A DNA stretch of 64,000 nt, taken from assembly GCA_036250195.1 (NCBI GenBank), contig JAVHZZ010000008.1, positions 11,131,434 to 11,195,433 of the forward strand, in the 5' to 3' direction. Below are positions 11,701 to 25,100 of the stretch, one piece after another. How positions within the stretch are numbered: the stretch's first letter is position 1; the number at the start of each line of letters is the position of its first letter. The notes under the pieces were generated by a model. It did no database searches, was not told the origin of the DNA, and was given only the letters and a program-made list of their open reading frames with translations. Made by a program: the position numbers and the translations under genes. Source of the DNA: Mixophyes australis. Taxonomy: Eukaryota > Chordata > Amphibia > Anura > Limnodynastidae.

Positions 11701-12420
11701 ACCTGTCCCTCTTCACCGTACTTACCCCCGTCCCTCTTCACCGTACATGCCCCCGTCCCTCTTCACTGTACATCCACCTGTCCCTCTTCACCGTACATGC
11801 CCCTGTCCCTCTTCACCATACATGCCCCCATCCCTCTTCACTGTACATCCACCTGTCCCTCTTCACCGTACTTACCCCCGTCCCTCTTCACCGTACATGC
11901 CCCCGTCCCTCTTCACTGTACATCCACCTGTCCCTCTTCACCATACATGCCCCCATCCCTCTTCACTGTACATCCACCTGTCCCTCTTCACCGTACATGC
12001 CCCCGTCCCTCTTCACCGTACATGCCCCCGTCCCTCTTCACCATACATGCCCCCGTCCCTCTTCACCGTACATGCCCCCGTCCCTCTTCACCGTACATCC
12101 ACCCGTCCCTCTTCACCATACATGCCCCCGTCCCTCTTCACCGTACATGCCCCCGTCCCTCTTCACCGTACATCCACCTGTCCCTCTTCACTGTACATGC
12201 CCCCGTCCCTCTTCACCGTACATGCCCCCGTCCCTCTTCACCATACATGCCCCCGTCCCTCTTCACCGTACATGCCCCCGTCCCTCTTCACCGTACATCC
12301 ACCTGTCCCTCTTCACCGTACATGCCCCCGTCCCTCTTCCCTGTACATGCCCCCGTCCCTCTTCACCATACATGCCCCCGTCCCTCTTCACTGTACATGC
12401 CCCCGTCCCTCTTCACCATA

Positions 12421-15400
12421 CATGCCCCCATCCCTCTTCACCATACATGCCCCCGTCCCTCTTCACCGTACATGCCCCCGTCCCTCTTCACTGTACATGC
12501 CCCCGTCCCTCTTCACCGTACATGCCCCCGTCCCTCTTCACTGTACATGCCCCCGTCCCTCTTCACCGTACTTACCCCCGTCCCTCTTCACTGTACATCC
12601 ACCTGTCCCTCTTCACCGTACATGCCCCCGTCCCTCTTCACCATACATGCCCCCGTCCCTCTTCACCGTACATGCCCCCATCCCTCTTCACCATACATGC
12701 CCCCGTCCCTCTTCACCGTACATGCCCCCGTCCCTCTTCACTGTACATCCACCTGTCCCTCTTCACCGTACATGCCCCCGTCCCTCTTCACCGTACATCC
12801 ACCTGTCCCTCTTCACCGTACATGCCCCCGTCCCTCTTCACCGTACATGCCCCCGTCCCTCTTCACCGTACTTACCCCCGTCCCTCTTCACCGTACATGC
12901 CCCCGTCCCTCTTCACTGTACATCCACCTGTCCCTCTTCACCGTACTTACCCCCGTCCCTCTTCACCGTACATGCCCCCGTCCCTCTTCACTGTACATCC
13001 ACCTGTCCCTCTTCACCGTACATGCCCCTGTCCCTCTTCACCATACATGCCCCCATCCCTCTTCACTGTACATCCACCTGTCCCTCTTCACCGTACTTAC
13101 CCCCGTCCCTCTTCACCGTACATGCCCCCGTCCCTCTTCACTGTACATCCACCTGTCCCTCTTCACCATACATGCCCCCATCCCTCTTCACTGTACATCC
13201 ACCTGTCCCTCTTCACCGTACATGCCCCCGTCCCTCTTCACCGTACATGCCCCCGTCCCTCTTCACCATACATGCCCCCGTCCCTCTTCACCGTACATGC
13301 CCCCGTCCCTCTTCACCGTACATCCACCCGTCCCTCTTCACCATACATGCCCCCGTCCCTCTTCACCGTACATGCCCCCGTCCCTCTTCACCGTACATCC
13401 ACCTGTCCCTCTTCACTGTACATGCCCCCGTCCCTCTTCACCGTACATGCCCCCGTCCCTCTTCACCATACATGCCCCCGTCCCTCTTCACCGTACATGC
13501 CCCCGTCCCTCTTCACCGTACATCCACCTGTCCCTCTTCACCGTACATGCCCCCGTCCCTCTTCCCTGTACATGCCCCCGTCCCTCTTCACCATACATGC
13601 CCCCGTCCCTCTTCACTGTACATGCCCCCGTCCCTCTTCACCGTACATGCCCCCGTCCCTCTTCACCATACATGCCCCCGTCCCTCTTCACCGTACATGC
13701 CCCCGTCCCTCTTCACCGTACATCCACCTGTCCCTCTTCACCGTACATCCACCTGTCCCTCTTCACCGTACATGCCCCCGTCCCTCTTCACCATACATGC
13801 CCCCGTCCCTCTTCACCGTACATGCCCCCGTCCCTCTTCACCGTACATCCACCCGTCCCTCTTCACCATACATGCCCCCGTCCCTCTTCACCGTACATGC
13901 CCCCGTCCCTCTTCACCGTACATCCACCTGTCCCTCTTCACTGTACATGCCCCCGTCCCTCTTCACCGTACATGCCCCCGTCCCTCTTCACCGTACTTAC
14001 CCCCGTCCCTCTTCACCGTACATCCACCTGTCCCTCTTCACTGTACATCCACCTGTCCCTCTTCACCATACATCCACCCGTCCCTCTTCACCGTACATGC
14101 CCCCGTCCCTCTTCACCGTACTTACCCCCGTCCCTCTTCACCGTACATGCCCCCGTCCCTCTTCACCGTACATGCCCCCGTCCCTCTTCACCGTACATGC
14201 CCCCGTCCCTCTTCACCGTACATGCCCCCGTCCCTCTTCACTGTACATCCACCTGTCCCTCTTCACCGTACATCCACCTGTCCCTCTTCACTGTACATGC
14301 CCCCGTCCCTCTTCCCTGTACATGCCCCCATCCCTCTTCACTGTACATCCACCTGTCCCTCTTCACCGTACATGCCCCCGTCCCTCTTCACCATACATGC
14401 CCCCGTCCCTCTTCACCGTACATGCCCCCGTCCCTCTTCACCGTACATGCCCCCGTCCCTCTTCCCTGTACATGCCCCCGTCCCTCTTCACCGTACATGC
14501 CCCCATCCCTCTTCACTGTACATCCACCCGTCCCTCTTCACCGTACATCCACCTGTCCCTCTTCACCGTACTTACCCCCGTCCCTCTTCACCCTACTTAC
14601 CCCCGTCCCTCTTCACCGTACATCCACCCGTCCCTCTTCACCATACATGCCCCCGTCCCTCTTCACCGTACATGCCCCCGTCCCTCTTCACCGTACATGC
14701 CCCCGTCCCTCTTCACCATACATGCCCCCGTCCCTCTTCACCGTACATGCCCCCGTCCCTCTTCACCATACATGCCCCTGTCCCTCTTCACCATACATGC
14801 CCCCGTCCCTCTTCACCGTACATGCCCCCGTCCCTCTTCACCATACATGCCCCCGTCCCTCTTCACCATACATCCACCCGTCCCTCTTCACCGTACATGC
14901 CCCCGTCCCTCTTCACCGTACTTACCCCCGTCCCTCTTCACCGTACATCCACCCGTCCCTCTTCACCGTACATCCACCTGTCCCTCTTCACCATACATGC
15001 CCCCGTCCCTCTTCACCATACATGCCCCCGTCCCTCTTCACCATACATGCCCCCGTCCCTCTTCACCGTACATGCCCCCGTCCCTCTTCACCGTACATGC
15101 CCCCGTCCCTCTTCACCGTACATGCCCCCGTCCCTCTTCACCATACATGCCCCCGTCCCTCTTCACCATACATGCCCCCGTCCCTCTTCACCGTACATGC
15201 CCCCGTCCCTCTTCCCTGTACATGTCCCCCTCCCTCTTCCCTGTACATCCACCTGTCCCTCTTCACCGTACATGCCCCCGTCCCTCTTCACCATACATGC
15301 CCCCGTCCCTCTTCACCATACATGCCCCCGTCCCTCTTCACCATACATGCCCCCGTCCCTCTTCACCATACATGCCCCCGTCCCTCTTCACCATACATGC

Positions 15401-17140
15401 CCCCGTCCCTCTTCACCATACATGCCCCCGTCCCTCTTCACCATACATGCCCCCGTCCCTCTTCACCGTACATGCCCCCGTCCCTCTTCACCGTACTTAC
15501 CCCCGTCCCTCTTCACCATACATGCCCCCGTCCCTCTTCACCGTACATGCCCCCGTCCCTCTTCACCGTACATGCCCCCGTCCCTCTTCACTGTACATGC
15601 CCCCGTCCCTCTTCACCATACATGCCCCCGTCCCTCTTCACCGTACATGCCCCCGTCCCTCTTCACCATACATGCCCCCGTCCCTCTTCACCGTACTTAC
15701 CCCCGTCCCTCTTCACCGTACATGCCCCCATCCCTCTTCACTGTACATGCCCCCGTCCCTCTTCACCATACATGCCCCCGTCCCTCTTCACCGTACATGC
15801 CCCCGTCCCTCTTCACTGTACATGCCCCCGTCCCTCTTCACCGTACTTACCCCCGTCCCTCTTCACCGTACATGCCCCCGTCCCTCTTCACCATACATGC
15901 CCCCGTCCCTCTTCACCATACATGCCCCCGTCCCTCTTCACCATACATGCCCCCGTCCCTCTTCACCATACATGCCCCCGTCCCTCTTCACCGTACATGC
16001 CCCCGTCCCTCTTCACCGTACATGCCCCCCTCCCTCTTCCCTGTACATCCACCTGTCCCTCTTCACCGTACATGCCCCCATCCCTCTTCACCGTACATGC
16101 CCCCGTCCCTCTTCACCGTACTTACCCCCGTCCCTCTTCACCGTACATGCCCCCGTCCCTCTTCACTGTACATGCCCCCGTCCCTCTTCACCGTACATGC
16201 CCCCCTCCCTCTTCCCTGTACATCCACCTGTCCCTCTTCACCGTACATGCCCCCATCCCTCTTCACCGTACATGCCCCCGTCCCTCTTCACTGTACATGC
16301 CCCCGTCCCTCTTCACCGTACATGCCCCCCTCCCTCTTCCCTGTACATCCACCTGTCCCTCTTCACCGTACATGCCCCCCTCCCTCTTCCCTGTACATCC
16401 ACCTGTCCCTCTTCACCGTACATCCACCTGTCCCTCTTCACCGTACATGCCCCCCTCCCTCTTCCCTGTACATCCACCTGTCCCTCTTCACCGTACATCC
16501 ACCTGTCCCTCTTCACCATACATGCCCCCATCCCTCTTCACTGTACATCCACCTGTCCCTCTTCACCGTACATCCACCTGTCCCTCTTCACCATACATGC
16601 CCCTGTTCCTCTTCACCATACATCCACCCGTCCCTCTTCCCTGTACATCCACCTGTCCCTCTTCACCATACATGCCCCCGTCCCTCTTCCCTGTACATGT
16701 CCCCCTCCCTCTTCACCATACATGCCCCCGTCCCTCTTCACCATACATGCCCCCGTCCCTCTTCACCGTACATGCCCCCGTCCCTCTTCCCTGTACATGC
16801 CCCCGTCCCTCTTCACCATACATGCCCCCGTCCCTCTTCACCATACATGCCCCCGTCCCTCTTCACCATACATGCCCCCGTCCCTCTTCACCGTACATGC
16901 CCCCGTCCCTCTTCACCGTACTTACCCCCGTCCCTCTTCCCTGTACATGCCCCCGTCCCTCTTCACCGTACATCCACCCGTCCCTCTTCACCATACATGC
17001 CCCTGTTCCTCTTCACCATACATGCCCCCGTCCCTCTTCACTGTACATGCCCCCGTCCCTCTTCACTGTACATGCCCCCGTCCCTCTTCACCATACATGC
17101 CCCTGTTCCTCTTCACCGTACATGCCCCCGTCCCTCTTCA
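12421..17140 (+). repeat. Higher-order repeat copy A within the array (about 4.7 kb)
   Basis: The order of unit variants from about 12421 to 16860 is repeated at +5,050 bp. Rare markers coincide: CCCTACTTAC at 14591 and 19641, CATGCCCCCA at 12671 and 17721, and the GC-poor block at 16313-16531 and 21363-21581. After 16861 the offset becomes 5,025 because copy B lacks one unit. Similarity ends near 17140 and 22165. Confidence 0.85.
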
Positions 17141-17470
17141 CTGTACATCCACCTGTCCCTCTTCACCGTACATGCCCCCGTCCCTCTTCACCGTACATGC
17201 CCCCGTCCCTCTTCACCGTACATGCCCCCGTCCCTCTTCACTGTACATCCACCTGTCCCTCTTCACCGTACATGCCCCCGTCCCTCTTCACCGTACATGC
17301 CCCCCTCCCTCTTCCCTGTACATCCACCTGTCCCTCTTCACTGTACATCCACCTGTCCCTCTTCACCGTACATGCCCCCATCCCTCTTCACCGTACATGC
17401 CCCCGTCCCTCTTCACCGTACATGCCCCCGTCCCTCTTCCCTGTACATCCACCTGTCCCTCTTCACCGTA

Positions 17471-20400
17471 CATGCCCCCATCCCTCTTCACCATACATGC
17501 CCCCGTCCCTCTTCACCGTACATGCCCCCGTCCCTCTTCACTGTACATGCCCCCGTCCCTCTTCACCGTACATGCCCCCGTCCCTCTTCACTGTACATGC
17601 CCCCGTCCCTCTTCACCGTACTTACCCCCGTCCCTCTTCACTGTACATCCACCTGTCCCTCTTCACCGTACATGCCCCCGTCCCTCTTCACCATACATGC
17701 CCCCGTCCCTCTTCACCGTACATGCCCCCATCCCTCTTCACCATACATGCCCCCGTCCCTCTTCACCGTACATGCCCCCGTCCCTCTTCACTGTACATCC
17801 ACCTGTCCCTCTTCACCGTACATGCCCCCGTCCCTCTTCACCGTACATCCACCTGTCCCTCTTCACCGTACATGCCCCCGTCCCTCTTCACCGTACATGC
17901 CCCCGTCCCTCTTCACCGTACTTACCCCCGTCCCTCTTCACCGTACATGCCCCCGTCCCTCTTCACTGTACATCCACCTGTCCCTCTTCACCGTACTTAC
18001 CCCCGTCCCTCTTCACCGTACATGCCCCCGTCCCTCTTCACTGTACATCCACCTGTCCCTCTTCACCGTACATGCCCCTGTCCCTCTTCACCATACATGC
18101 CCCCATCCCTCTTCACTGTACATCCACCTGTCCCTCTTCACCGTACTTACCCCCGTCCCTCTTCACCGTACATGCCCCCGTCCCTCTTCACTGTACATCC
18201 ACCTGTCCCTCTTCACCATACATGCCCCCATCCCTCTTCACTGTACATCCACCTGTCCCTCTTCACCGTACATGCCCCCGTCCCTCTTCACCGTACATGC
18301 CCCCGTCCCTCTTCACCATACATGCCCCCGTCCCTCTTCACCGTACATGCCCCCGTCCCTCTTCACCGTACATCCACCCGTCCCTCTTCACCATACATGC
18401 CCCCGTCCCTCTTCACCGTACATGCCCCCGTCCCTCTTCACCGTACATCCACCTGTCCCTCTTCACTGTACATGCCCCCGTCCCTCTTCACCGTACATGC
18501 CCCCGTCCCTCTTCACCATACATGCCCCCGTCCCTCTTCACCGTACATGCCCCCGTCCCTCTTCACCGTACATCCACCTGTCCCTCTTCACCGTACATGC
18601 CCCCGTCCCTCTTCCCTGTACATGCCCCCGTCCCTCTTCACCATACATGCCCCCGTCCCTCTTCACTGTACATGCCCCCGTCCCTCTTCACCGTACATGC
18701 CCCCGTCCCTCTTCACCATACATGCCCCCGTCCCTCTTCACCGTACATGCCCCCGTCCCTCTTCACCGTACATCCACCTGTCCCTCTTCACCGTACATCC
18801 ACCTGTCCCTCTTCACCGTACATGCCCCCGTCCCTCTTCACCATACATGCCCCCGTCCCTCTTCACCGTACATGCCCCCGTCCCTCTTCACCGTACATCC
18901 ACCCGTCCCTCTTCACCATACATGCCCCCGTCCCTCTTCACCGTACATGCCCCCGTCCCTCTTCACCGTACATCCACCTGTCCCTCTTCACTGTACATGC
19001 CCCCGTCCCTCTTCACCGTACATGCCCCCGTCCCTCTTCACCGTACTTACCCCCGTCCCTCTTCACCGTACATCCACCTGTCCCTCTTCACTGTACATCC
19101 ACCTGTCCCTCTTCACCATACATCCACCCGTCCCTCTTCACCGTACATGCCCCCGTCCCTCTTCACCGTACTTACCCCCGTCCCTCTTCACCGTACATGC
19201 CCCCGTCCCTCTTCACCGTACATGCCCCCGTCCCTCTTCACCGTACATGCCCCCGTCCCTCTTCACCGTACATGCCCCCGTCCCTCTTCACTGTACATCC
19301 ACCTGTCCCTCTTCACCGTACATCCACCTGTCCCTCTTCACTGTACATGCCCCCGTCCCTCTTCCCTGTACATGCCCCCATCCCTCTTCACTGTACATCC
19401 ACCTGTCCCTCTTCACCGTACATGCCCCCGTCCCTCTTCACCATACATGCCCCCGTCCCTCTTCACCGTACATGCCCCCGTCCCTCTTCACCGTACATGC
19501 CCCCGTCCCTCTTCCCTGTACATGCCCCCGTCCCTCTTCACCGTACATGCCCCCATCCCTCTTCACTGTACATCCACCCGTCCCTCTTCACCGTACATCC
19601 ACCTGTCCCTCTTCACCGTACTTACCCCCGTCCCTCTTCACCCTACTTACCCCCGTCCCTCTTCACCGTACATCCACCCGTCCCTCTTCACCATACATGC
19701 CCCCGTCCCTCTTCACCGTACATGCCCCCGTCCCTCTTCACCGTACATGCCCCCGTCCCTCTTCACCATACATGCCCCCGTCCCTCTTCACCGTACATGC
19801 CCCCGTCCCTCTTCACCATACATGCCCCTGTCCCTCTTCACCATACATGCCCCCGTCCCTCTTCACCGTACATGCCCCCGTCCCTCTTCACCATACATGC
19901 CCCCGTCCCTCTTCACCATACATCCACCCGTCCCTCTTCACCGTACATGCCCCCGTCCCTCTTCACCGTACTTACCCCCGTCCCTCTTCACCGTACATCC
20001 ACCCGTCCCTCTTCACCGTACATCCACCTGTCCCTCTTCACCATACATGCCCCCGTCCCTCTTCACCATACATGCCCCCGTCCCTCTTCACCATACATGC
20101 CCCCGTCCCTCTTCACCGTACATGCCCCCGTCCCTCTTCACCGTACATGCCCCCGTCCCTCTTCACCGTACATGCCCCCGTCCCTCTTCACCATACATGC
20201 CCCCGTCCCTCTTCACCATACATGCCCCCGTCCCTCTTCACCGTACATGCCCCCGTCCCTCTTCCCTGTACATGTCCCCCTCCCTCTTCCCTGTACATCC
20301 ACCTGTCCCTCTTCACCGTACATGCCCCCGTCCCTCTTCACCATACATGCCCCCGTCCCTCTTCACCATACATGCCCCCGTCCCTCTTCACCATACATGC

Positions 20401-22165
20401 CCCCGTCCCTCTTCACCATACATGCCCCCGTCCCTCTTCACCATACATGCCCCCGTCCCTCTTCACCATACATGCCCCCGTCCCTCTTCACCATACATGC
20501 CCCCGTCCCTCTTCACCGTACATGCCCCCGTCCCTCTTCACCGTACTTACCCCCGTCCCTCTTCACCATACATGCCCCCGTCCCTCTTCACCGTACATGC
20601 CCCCGTCCCTCTTCACCGTACATGCCCCCGTCCCTCTTCACTGTACATGCCCCCGTCCCTCTTCACCATACATGCCCCCGTCCCTCTTCACCGTACATGC
20701 CCCCGTCCCTCTTCACCATACATGCCCCCGTCCCTCTTCACCGTACTTACCCCCGTCCCTCTTCACCGTACATGCCCCCATCCCTCTTCACTGTACATGC
20801 CCCCGTCCCTCTTCACCATACATGCCCCCGTCCCTCTTCACCGTACATGCCCCCGTCCCTCTTCACTGTACATGCCCCCGTCCCTCTTCACCGTACTTAC
20901 CCCCGTCCCTCTTCACCGTACATGCCCCCGTCCCTCTTCACCATACATGCCCCCGTCCCTCTTCACCATACATGCCCCCGTCCCTCTTCACCATACATGC
21001 CCCCGTCCCTCTTCACCATACATGCCCCCGTCCCTCTTCACCGTACATGCCCCCGTCCCTCTTCACCGTACATGCCCCCCTCCCTCTTCCCTGTACATCC
21101 ACCTGTCCCTCTTCACCGTACATGCCCCCATCCCTCTTCACCGTACATGCCCCCGTCCCTCTTCACCGTACTTACCCCCGTCCCTCTTCACCGTACATGC
21201 CCCCGTCCCTCTTCACTGTACATGCCCCCGTCCCTCTTCACCGTACATGCCCCCCTCCCTCTTCCCTGTACATCCACCTGTCCCTCTTCACCGTACATGC
21301 CCCCATCCCTCTTCACCGTACATGCCCCCGTCCCTCTTCACTGTACATGCCCCCGTCCCTCTTCACCGTACATGCCCCCCTCCCTCTTCCCTGTACATCC
21401 ACCTGTCCCTCTTCACCGTACATGCCCCCCTCCCTCTTCCCTGTACATCCACCTGTCCCTCTTCACCGTACATCCACCTGTCCCTCTTCACCGTACATGC
21501 CCCCCTCCCTCTTCCCTGTACATCCACCTGTCCCTCTTCACCGTACATCCACCTGTCCCTCTTCACCATACATGCCCCCATCCCTCTTCACTGTACATCC
21601 ACCTGTCCCTCTTCACCGTACATCCACCTGTCCCTCTTCACCATACATGCCCCTGTTCCTCTTCACCATACATCCACCCGTCCCTCTTCCCTGTACATCC
21701 ACCTGTCCCTCTTCACCATACATGCCCCCGTCCCTCTTCCCTGTACATGTCCCCCTCCCTCTTCACCATACATGCCCCCGTCCCTCTTCACCATACATGC
21801 CCCCGTCCCTCTTCACCGTACATGCCCCCGTCCCTCTTCCCTGTACATGCCCCCGTCCCTCTTCACCATACATGCCCCCGTCCCTCTTCACCATACATGC
21901 CCCCGTCCCTCTTCACCGTACATGCCCCCGTCCCTCTTCACCGTACTTACCCCCGTCCCTCTTCCCTGTACATGCCCCCGTCCCTCTTCACCGTACATCC
22001 ACCCGTCCCTCTTCACCATACATGCCCCTGTTCCTCTTCACCATACATGCCCCCGTCCCTCTTCACTGTACATGCCCCCGTCCCTCTTCACTGTACATGC
22101 CCCCGTCCCTCTTCACCATACATGCCCCTGTTCCTCTTCACCGTACATGCCCCCGTCCCTCTTCA
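17471..22165 (+). repeat. Higher-order repeat copy B within the array (about 4.7 kb)
   Basis: Second copy of the block at 12421-17140, separated from it by about 330 bp of other units. At all spots compared by eye the variant order is identical, apart from one missing 25-bp unit near 21911. This indicates recent duplication or an assembly artefact. Confidence 0.85.
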
Positions 22166-25100
22166 CCGTACATGCCCCCGTCCCTCTTCACCATACATGC
22201 CCCCGTCCCTCTTCACCGTACATGCCCCCGTCCCTCTTCCCTGTACATGTCCCCCTCCCTCTTTACCATACATGCCCCCGTCCCTCTTCACCGTACATGC
22301 CCCCGTCCCTCTTCCCTGTACATGTCCCCCTCCCTCTTCCCTGTACATGTCCCCCTCCCTCTTCACCATACATGCCCCCGTCCCTCTTCACCGTACATGC
22401 CCCCGTCCCTCTTCACTGTACATGTCCCCCTCCCTCTTCACCATACATGCCCCCGTCCCTCTTCACCGTACATGCCCCCGTCCCTCTTCACCGTACATCC
22501 ACCTGTCCCTCTTCACCATACATGCCCCCGTCCCTCTTCACCGTACATGCCCCCGTCCCTCTTCCCTGTACATGTCCCCCTCCCTCTTCCCTGTACATGC
22601 CCCCGTCCCTCTTCACCGTACATCCACCTGTCCCTCTTCACCGTACATGCCCCCGTCCCTCTTCACCGTACATGCCCCCGTCCCTCTTCACCGTACATGC
22701 CCCCCTCCCTCTTCCCTGTACATCCACCTGTCCCTCTTCACTGTACATCCACCTGTCCCTCTTCACTGTACATCCACCTGTCCCTCTTCACCATACATGC
22801 CCCCGTCCCTCTTCACCGTACATGCCCCCGTCCCTCTTCCCTGTACATGTCCCCCTCCCTCTTCCCTGTACATGCCCCCGTCCCTCTTCACCGTACATCC
22901 ACCTGTCCCTCTTCACCGTACATGCCCCCGTCCCTCTTCACCGTACATGCCCCCCTCCCTCTTCCCTGTACATCCACCTGTCCCTCTTCACTGTACATCC
23001 ACCTGTCCCTCTTCACCGTACATGCCCCCGTCCCTCTTCACTGTACATGCCCCCCTCCCTCTTCCCTGTACATCCACCTGTCCCTCTTCCCTGTACATCC
23101 ACCTGTCCCTCTTCACTGTACATCCACCTGTCCCTCTTCACTGTACATGCCCCCGTCCCTCTTCACCGTACATGCCCCCGTCCCTCTTCCCTGTACATCC
23201 ACCTGTCCCTCTTCACCGTACATGCCCCCATCCCTCTTCACCGTACATGCCCCCGTCCCTCTTCACCGTACATGCCCCCGTCCCTCTTCACCGTACATGC
23301 CCCCGTCCCTCTTCACCGTACATGCCCCCGTCCCTCTTCACCGTACATGCCCCCGTCCCTCTTCACTGTACATGCCCCCGTCCCTCTTCACCGTACATGC
23401 CCCCGTCCCTCTTCACTGTACATGCCCCCGTCCCTCTTCACCGTACATGCCCCCGTCCCTCTTCACTGTACATCCACCTGTCCCTCTTCACCGTACATGC
23501 CCCCGTCCCTCTTCACCGTACTTACCCCCGTCCCTCTTCACCGTACATGCCCCCGTCCCTCTTCACTGTACATCCACCTGTCCCTCTTCACCGTACTTAC
23601 CCCCGTCCCTCTTCACCGTACATGCCCCCGTCCCTCTTCACTGTACATCCACCTGTCCCTCTTCACCGTACATGCCCCCATCCCTCTTCACTGTACATCC
23701 ACCTGTCCCTCTTCACCGTACATGCCCCCGTCCCTCTTCACCGTACATGCCCCCGTCCCTCTTCACCATACATGCCCCCGTCCCTCTTCACCGTACATGC
23801 CCCCGTCCCTCTTCACCGTACATCCACCCGTCCCTCTTCACCATACATGCCCCCGTCCCTCTTCACCGTACATGCCCCCGTCCCTCTTCACCGTACATCC
23901 ACCTGTCCCTCTTCACTGTACATCCACCTGTCCCTCTTCACCATACATCCACCCGTCCCTCTTCACCGTACTTACCCCCGTCCCTCTTCACCGTACATGC
24001 CCCCGTCCCTCTTCACCGTACATGCCCCCGTCCCTCTTCACCGTACATGCCCCCGTCCCTCTTCACCGTACATGCCCCCGTCCCTCTTCACTGTACATCC
24101 ACCTGTCCCTCTTCACCGTACATCCACCTGTCCCTCTTCACTGTACATGCCCCCGTCCCTCTTCCCTGTACATGCCCCCGTCCCTCTTCACCATACATGC
24201 CCCCGTCCCTCTTCACCATACATGCCCCCGTCCCTCTTCACCGTACATGCCCCCGTCCCTCTTCACCGTACATGCCCCCGTCCCTCTTCCCTGTACATGC
24301 CCCCGTCCCTCTTCACCGTACATGCCCCCATCCCTCTTCACTGTACATCCACCTGTCCCTCTTCACCGTACTTACCCCCGTCCCTCTTCACCATACATGC
24401 CCCCGTCCCTCTTCCCTGTACATGCCCCCGTCCCTCTTCACCGTACATGCCCCCGTCCCTCTTCACCGTACATCCACCTGTCCCTCTTCACCGTACTTAC
24501 CCCCGTCCCTCTTCACCGTACATTCACCCGTCCCTCTTCACCATACATGCCCCCGTCCCTCTTCACCGTACATGCCCCCGTCCCTCTTCACCGTACATGC
24601 CCCCGTCCCTCTTCACCATACATGCCCCCGTCCCTCTTCACCGTACATGCCCCCGTCCCTCTTCACCATACATGCCCCCGTCCCTCTTCACCGTACATGC
24701 CCCCGTCCCTCTTCACCATACATGCCCCCGTCCCTCTTCACCGTACATGCCCCCGTCCCTCTTCACCGTACATGCCCCCGTCCCTCTTCACCATACATGC
24801 CCCCGTCCCTCTTCACCGTACATGCCCCCGTCCCTCTTCACCATACATGCCCCCGTCCCTCTTCACCATACATCCACCCGTCCCTCTTCACCGTACATGC
24901 CCCCGTCCCTCTTCACCGTACTTACCCCCGTCCCTCTTCACCGTACATCCACCCGTCCCTCTTCACCGTACATCCACCTGTCCCTCTTCACCATACATGC
25001 CCCCGTCCCTCTTCACCGTACATGCCCCCGTCCCTCTTCACCATACATGCCCCCATCCCTCTTCCCTGTACATCCACCTGTCCCTCTTCACCATACATGC

